Source: Amoebophrya sp. AT5.2
Lineage: Eukaryota; Sar; Dinophyceae; Syndiniales; Amoebophryaceae
DNA length: 38,681 nucleotides
Assembly: GCA_005223375.1 (NCBI GenBank)
Contig: RXOD01003899.1
Location: forward strand, 1-38,681
Direction: 5' to 3'
Shown here: positions 33,969 to 38,681 of the stretch, one piece after another
Layout of the letters: each line of letters opens with the position of its first letter
How positions within the stretch are numbered: position 1 is the first letter of the stretch
The notes under the pieces: generated by a model
Database searches by the model: none
What the model was told of the DNA's origin: nothing
The model's input: the letters and a program-made list of their open reading frames with translations, nothing else
Made by a program: the position numbers and the translations under genes

Positions 33969-35093
33969 TCACCGCTTTGTTTTTCCGCAAATCGCGAAAT
34001 CGAGCTCAGGACGCACTTCGCCGTCCTCTTCCTCGTCCAGGTGGATTTTGGCGCGCTGACAGCTTATCTCCAGGCCGCAGGCCTTGCTGCCCGATGCATC
34101 GGTCTTCGCGCTCAACATCAGGCTCTTGAACGTCTCGAAATCGTTTACGGAGAGGAGCAACTCCAGTACCTAGAAAGAAAGATACAAGTTGGGGAAGCTT
34201 CGTTCGGCTTCGGTTTTGCGTTCGTGATCCGCCGGGTCGATAGGGACCAGGACGAGCGGCGGGCCTACTTACTTTTACGTTTACGTACTACTTCACTGCA
34301 GTACGCTAAAAAACAACGTGATCCTGAATACGCGCAAAAAAGTAGGCATTACCTCCTCCACAATCTCGTGTTCGATCTTTGGCCTTTCACCGAGCATCCC
34401 TAGGAAATCCGCCATGTGAAAATTGGGAATCTGCAGCTTCAGGTAGGTCTCGAGGTAGGTTTCGATAGTTTTTGTCCATTTCCCAAATATCTCCATGTAC
34501 TCAAGTTTGTTTTCCTCGCTTTCCTCAAACACCGAACAATGTGCAGAACCTGGTATTAGCCGAGTTTTGGTTCACTGTTACAACACCGTCTCGGGGAGCC
34601 TGCTTGAGACTACTCTACAAAACTACTGAACTGCATGCTGATTCAATCGCGAGAGAGTGAGGCATGCAGAGAGCTGAAGAAAAATGAAAATCGCAGTAGT
34701 CTCAACCGGCTGATAGTAGAAATGAGTACAGAAGTCCGTCATGGTTTTCTGGAAGCCATCCGAGACCACGATGTCCTCTAGTGCTCCCACGATTTCATCA
34801 AACGGCGCGTCGGACGGCGATTGTGTGAATCCAGCTCCCCTCCCGTCAATCACGAAGTCCTCGTCGGAGCCGCCGTCACTTATCTCGCCCGTCACAACGC
34901 AGGTGCCGTCTTCGAGGTAGGTGCCCTGCTCCGCGTCGACAATATCCTCAAACTCGCCGTGGTCTCCTACCGGCGCACCGTCAACGATTTCCTCGAAGTC
35001 ATCGCCCGCCTCCCGCTGCTCAGCGCGTAGCAGCTTTGCCGCGGCGTCGAGCCCGTCGTTTGGGCTAGCTTTGGAGGGCATGAATTCAGGCAT
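33969..35093 (-). CDS. ARL2BP: BART-domain protein, ARL2BP-like, 253 aa, three exons
   Basis: Exons run 35093-34730, 34549-34353 and 34169-33969, summing to 762 nt in phase. Residues 1-95 are an acidic, probably disordered extension. The BART domain covers about 97-215: PFDEIVGALEDIVVSDGFQ, then CSVFEESEENKLEYMEIF, then IPNFHMADFLGML, then LELLLSVNDFETFKSLML. The spacing between the first and second helices fits the family only if the donor is T|GTACTC, which is what phase demands. BART proteins bind GTP-loaded ARL2 or ARL3 and act at basal bodies, cilia and mitochondria. CFAP36, another BART protein of flagella, is the main alternative, but the position of the domain and the short tail favour ARL2BP. 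Confidence 0.92.
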
Positions 35094-35667
35094 GGAAATT
35101 CGGAACCAATTCAAATTCTGCAACTTAATGATGATGATGAAACAAATGATTTTCTTCGAGTGCCATTCAGGGCCGTATTTAGAGGATCCTGCTTTGCGCG
35201 CCGTCCTGCCCTTTCTTAGGTTCCCTCAGAACTCTCGACCCCATGCCTCCTTTTTGCCGGTTTGGTTCGACAGCGCTCGAGTGATGCAGAGAATTCCGTT
35301 TGGCCGCACAATTTCTTAAGAACAAAGATACACATACACGATTTCGTTGGCGAAGTAAAATCACATTGATTTAGTTGTCCTTGGCGATATGCAGAGGAAG
35401 AGGCTTAAGCGGTCGTCGTCTTCGAGCACTCAAGGGGGAATAGCGCGACGCCATTTACTATTACTTCAAAGTTCTGCTATAAATGAATCCAGCCCCAACG
35501 CTCGCTGAGGCAACAGGGTTACTCTTTTTTTAGCATAGACGTCGACGTCTTTACTTATGTTTTTCTTTTTTGCTACAGATCGCAGCAGCTGCCTAGAACC
35601 TGCCGATAATTTTAAATTTTTCCGCCCCATTTATTGCGTTCACTGACACGATATCGGCACATGCGTC
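35094..35667. other. Intergenic gap
   Basis: No gene was recognised between the BART start and the likely end of the NnrU-like gene. The minus strand before the BART ATG carries TTAAG and TTGCAG acceptor-like sites. Confidence 0.45.
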
Positions 35668-37304
35668 TCAGGCCTGGAGTACATTGGTCCGAGCCGCTTC
35701 GTCTGGTTTCCACCCACGTTGCCAGGCGTCCACGTGTTGTTGTAGCTTAGCGAGTAGCACGAAGGTTCTCGATTCGATACCACCCACAGAATTCGCGATC
35801 CCGAAATGAGTTCCTAGCCCCCATCCAGGCTGTCCGCCCAGCACGCCCGCCTCCTGGCCGATCGTGCAAAATCTGCTCGTTGACGAGGATAACCTTCAAC
35901 GCTTTTGCTCCCGTACCGAGGACCGCGTCCAGATATCCCAGCGGGCGAAGCTGTTAGTGTTCTCCTCGCGCCTACCTCTGAAGAACCGCTCTACGCCACG
36001 CAAAGCCCTCGCGTCAGCATCTTCATCCCATACAAACTCACCGTCGCTCCCGCCAGCGCCGAATTCGTCGGCTTGAACTCGTCCCATACCAGCTTTTGCT
36101 CCCCGAACAGAATCGCGCCGAAAGGGATGTGCGACGTCTCCGGCCAATCCGCCCCGTGATGCGCCAGCATGTCGCCGCCGAGCTGTCTTCGAAATCGGCT
36201 GTCCATGTGCCACCCAAGCGCCAGAACCGTCGGCACTAGCCCGGTGAAGAGGAAGACCTCGGTGGCGAACGGGGTTCGGAGAGCACACCCGGCGGACAGC
36301 AGCGCGAGGGACCAGAGGGAGGCGTGGCGGGTCACGCGCTTGACGCCCTTGACCTCCGTGATGCCGTTATGTACGCGGTCCGCTTCGAAATCCATGGGGC
36401 AGAGAGCTGCGAGGTGAAAGAAAAAGAATTGAATTTTTTAGTGCAGTGAGCGCCAAGTCCTGCTCGGAAAACAATGCATGGATATTCTTCACCGCGACCA
36501 ACCAACGAGAATTCCAGCAGCTTGTTTTTATTTAGGTTCATCGTGTACACGTACCTCTTCTCGAGGAAGCCTTTGCCGGATCGTAGGAAGCTAGGTCTCC
36601 TGCGACGGTGGCCGGGTTTCGAAGCGATGGAAGCACCTGTGCCAGACCCAATGCGCCAAGCATCGACAGCGCCAGACTGGCTCCACGCATCACTGGAGTT
36701 ACCTGAGGATGTTGGAAACCCTTGATTTGCGATTGCGGTTCTAGACAGCTGTAGTTAAGAAGCTTTTATGACCGTAGCAAAATAACATCAGACAATGAGT
36801 AGTCACATCAGATTGAGAGAGCACCTTCCAGAGCAGCGGCCCCTGTCTCCTTCCGTGCCGCAGGTAGCCCAGCGCGATACATCCGAGCGAGAGCGTTGAG
36901 CAGGTGTTGTAGAGGAAATGGTAGCCGGAGTCTCCTATTCTCCCAATGATCCTGCCTCGGTTTTCCGAAAGCAACAGGTTTTCCGCAATGAACAGCGTCC
37001 ACCCGGCGCAGATCAACCGAACCCCGCGGTGCGTGTGCAGCGTGCGAAAGGTTGATGCGAGATTTGCGGCGAAGCGCTGCGCGAAGGCAGAGTCGATGGA
37101 AACTCTAGGCGAGAAATACGTCGTCGTGGTAGAGGCCGTGGCCACGCCCCGTCGTGTCGTTACCGCGGCATTCGAGGCGCGCTGGAGCCTGCGCAACAGC
37201 CAGCGCGGAGCGGCGGAGCCGGCGCCGATGCGAAAAGCAGTTGCAGCCTCTCGTGCCTGCTGAAGCGGCCCGGAATGCAAAAAATTGAGCGGAAATCCAC
37301 GCAT
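35668..37304 (-). CDS. NnrU/Z-ISO-like multi-pass membrane protein with mitochondrial-type leader, about 398 aa
   Basis: Exons run 37304-36825, 36720-36555, 36406-36042 and, less certainly, 35853-35668; phases close over 1197 nt. The N-terminus (MRGFPLNFLHSGPLQQAREA, then RRLQRASNAAVTTRRGVATA) is basic and nearly free of acidic residues, like a mitochondrial presequence. The membrane core has GWTLFIAENLLLSENR, YHFLYNTCSTLSLGCIALGY, then in exon 3 VKGVKRVTRHASLWSLALLS, HMDSRFRRQ and SHIPFGAILFGEQ, the run of motifs of the NnrU family. That family includes bacterial NnrU and plant zeta-carotene isomerase, a haem-dependent enzyme. His in TRHASLW is at the family position. Substrate cannot be told by eye. 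Exon 4 encodes QPGWGLGTHFGIANSVGGIE and shows no clear family match, so the 3' end may differ. Confidence 0.82.
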
Positions 37305-37751
37305 TTTTTGTTTTGATGTCCCCGTCCGCAGCAGGGCTTATTTCTGATTCTGGCTAACAAGAGTCAGAAGTAGAGTTGAGCGACCGACCAGGTAGCAAAG
37401 CAAAGCAAGTTTGTTGAGAGTGTCGGCTCTCCTTTTTCATTCACGTAGACATTTCAGTTTTGTTACTCATCCACTATACGGTCCTTGGTTTGCAACTCCG
37501 TCCGCGGCGCCTCTCAACATTCATTGTGATCCTCTGATGGCTCCAGCATCGGCAGTGTCCTCCTGGTGTACTTGCAGGTGCAGTTCCAGCTTCCACTTCC
37601 AAAATAACTCTGCACAATGCCCAATGAAATCCTCGATTGGATCTTCTTTCTGAGTCGGCCTTGTTTAAAGTTTTGCGGCTCCTCACCGTCGAAAATAGAG
37701 GCTTTCGCACACACCTCGTCAACCTCAGAGAGACGCGTGGTCGACTTCCAG
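37305..37751. other. Gap upstream of the NnrU-like gene
   Basis: Open minus-strand frames in 37474-37831 overlap the possible WD-repeat fragment in other frames and may be its continuation after an intron or frame break. Nothing else was recognised. Confidence 0.3.
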
Positions 37752-38009
37752 TTATAGGTCCACAACCCGAAGCACGCCGTCTCTCGCGGTGCACGCGAGC
37801 AGATCCCCGCTTCGGTTCCCGAAAGCCGCACTCGTGCACGCTCCGGATTCGATTATCAAGTCCAACCTGTCGCTCACTCGCAAGAAGCCGCGGTCGCCCA
37901 CTCGCAAGTTGCTCCCAGCCATGCATAAAAACGATCCGTGCCTCTGCAAAGATGCTGCACCTCCTGCAGGACAACCTCCTGCTGATCCCACGACTTGGGC
38001 AGTCGACAC
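37752..38009 (-). CDS. Possible WD-repeat protein fragment
   Basis: The open frame encodes CMAGSNLRVGDRGFLRVSDR and later SGDLLACTARDGVLRVVDL then stop. The second stretch has the length and pattern of a WD40 blade (small-residue strand, D-G-x-L-R-V-x-D-L), though the Trp of the usual WD is replaced by Val. Directly past this point another frame continues with LWTYNWKSTTRL, as if the frame were broken or a splice site missed. The first in-frame ATG is at 37922; upstream of it the frame opens with GTG. It could be an exon of a gene that runs on to the right, or a decayed fragment. Blade number and function are unknown. Confidence 0.35.
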   Translation of the reverse strand: MSTAQVVGSAGGCPAGGAASLQRHGSFLCMAGSNLRVGDRGFLRVSDRLDLIIESGACTSAAFGNRSGDLLACTARDGVLRVVDL

Positions 38010-38083
38010 ACGGACGCCACAAGGGACGACGGCTGTCGATGGTCACAGGTAAGATTATCATGCGCGACATGATGATCCCTTAC
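38010..38083. other. Unassigned stretch
   Basis: This short stretch between the WD-like frame and the Rab-like fragment has no recognised feature. Confidence 0.3.
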
Positions 38084-38213
38084 TTAAAAAGATCGTTTTT
38101 CGGGTTATCTTCATCGTGTACGACGTCACGGATAGGGAAAGCTTCAACAACCGATGAAGCACTGGGTGCAGGAAGTCGAAAAGTATGCCGCAGACGGAGT
38201 GAAAAAACTCCTG
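38084..38213 (+). pseudogene. Rab1-like GTPase exon fragment with frame break, copy 1
   Basis: From 38101 the plus strand reads VIFIVYDVTDRESFNN, the region around switch II and helix 3 of Rab1-type small GTPases. The frame then hits TGA. Two extra bases (38152-38153) shift it. In the new frame 38154-38213 reads MKHWVQEVEKYAADGVKKLL, which continues the Rab pattern. The similarity ends at a GTAC donor-like site (38214). No P-loop, switch I or NKxD region was found nearby. This is best explained as a displaced, broken copy of one Rab exon, lying on the opposite strand from the gene cluster. Confidence 0.75.
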
Positions 38214-38540
38214 GTACAACTGCGATCCGATTTTCACTTTCATCTGCTCTGCCACTCGGGCATCGATTCTACCGTAGTATATACTTTCATCTGCAGTTGA
38301 TCATCGATACTACCAGGCGACTCTTCGATAACCGTTCACATGAATCGATAACCTTTCGAATTGATTTTGGTTTTCCATTTCCTCCACCGATTCCATCCAC
38401 CGATTCCGGTCAGCCAAGCCATCGATTCATCGAATCGGTGAACGATAGCCATCGCCGGACGAATAAATTAATCGCACTCATTGCCCGCATCGGGTCGATC
38501 AATAAATATCGAATAGCCCCAAAACGACAACTGCAGCTCC
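38214..38540. other. AT-rich spacer between the Rab fragments
   Basis: The stretch is rich in CGATT and ATCGAT-like words, including the palindromic CGATTCATCGAATCG near 38423-38437. No gene was recognised. Confidence 0.4.
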
Positions 38541-38618
38541 TATCCGTGACGTCTTTTAAAAAAATCGCTTTTCGGGTTATCTTCATCGTGTACGACGTCA
38601 CGGATAGGGAAAGCTTCA
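38541..38618 (+). repeat. Rab-like exon fragment copy 2 with fold-back flank
   Basis: The sequence 38556-38618 matches 38084-38146 over 63 nt with two mismatches, covering VIFIVYDVTDRESF. Just before it, 38541-38553 (TATCCGTGACGTC) is the exact reverse complement of 38594-38606 inside the copy, so this segment can fold back on itself. The Rab similarity stops at 38618 and is followed by a G run. Confidence 0.85.
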
Positions 38619-38681
38619 TTAAGGGGGGGGATCAACCCATTAAGTGTAAAAACCTACATTACAGCAAAGTTTAATGTTGAT

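Noticed and set aside
34550..34700. An apparent non-canonical intron with internal inverted repeats in the BART gene
   Set aside because: Moving the donor upstream to T|GTACTC gives a normal GT-AG intron, correct phase and the family spacing, so a special splice type is not needed.
37637..38674. A 345-codon plus-strand open frame
   Set aside because: Its codons and composition look random, it crosses the Rab fragments out of frame, and it opposes the WD-like frame. Only the short Rab-like pieces within it have support.
1..38681. Dinoflagellate spliced-leader gene or relict leader sequences
   Set aside because: No match to the known leader core was noticed on either strand while reading. Only acceptor-like AG sites before ATGs were seen.
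1..38681. CRISPR arrays, transposase or reverse transcriptase genes, rRNA or tRNA genes
   Set aside because: None was seen. The repeats present are short, few and not regularly spaced with unique spacers.

Overview
The window looks like nuclear DNA of a flagellated alveolate, most likely from the dinoflagellate lineage and with a compact genome (a syndinian such as Amoebophrya would fit). This is inferred from four things. Multi-exon genes are packed closely together. All ten confident or likely protein genes lie on the minus strand. Exons very often restart with G after the intron AG. The gene content (radial spoke protein, polycystin channel, BART protein, PSTAIRE CDK, PPR protein, SWEET transporter) is that of a ciliated protist. 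No bacterial operon, CRISPR array, rRNA, tRNA or transposase was recognised.

Layout from left to right, transcription running right to left: about 3.8 kb with no convincing gene except one hypothetical ORF (2449-3003); a small single-pass membrane protein (3878-about 5190); an RSPH1-like MORN protein in six exons (5373-7377), whose first intron holds a perfect 46-bp hairpin made from its own exon 1; a disordered protein of unknown function (8488-9576); a PSTAIRE cyclin-dependent kinase in six exons (10443-12097); a 1237-residue PPR protein in five exons (14466-18941); a large membrane-anchored low-complexity protein (19293-about 23083); a polycystin/PKD2-type channel in seven exons (25108-30248); a SWEET sugar transporter with long tails (30983-33137); an ARL2BP-like BART protein (33969-35093); an NnrU/Z-ISO-like membrane protein with a mitochondrial-type leader (35668-37304); a possible WD-repeat fragment (37752-38009); and two broken plus-strand copies of a Rab1-like exon at the right edge.

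The exon joins were worked out by hand, and reading phase closes exactly across every join given. Three gene products point to the flagellum: the RSPH1-like radial spoke protein, the polycystin channel and the BART protein. The others are housekeeping or organellar.

The most unusual features concern introns. About half of the 33 introns begin GTAC rather than GTRAG. Some introns are bordered by direct repeats. Pieces of exon ends have been copied, in direct or fold-back orientation, into neighbouring non-coding DNA. Transcript ends, promoters and trans-splicing cannot be seen from sequence alone.
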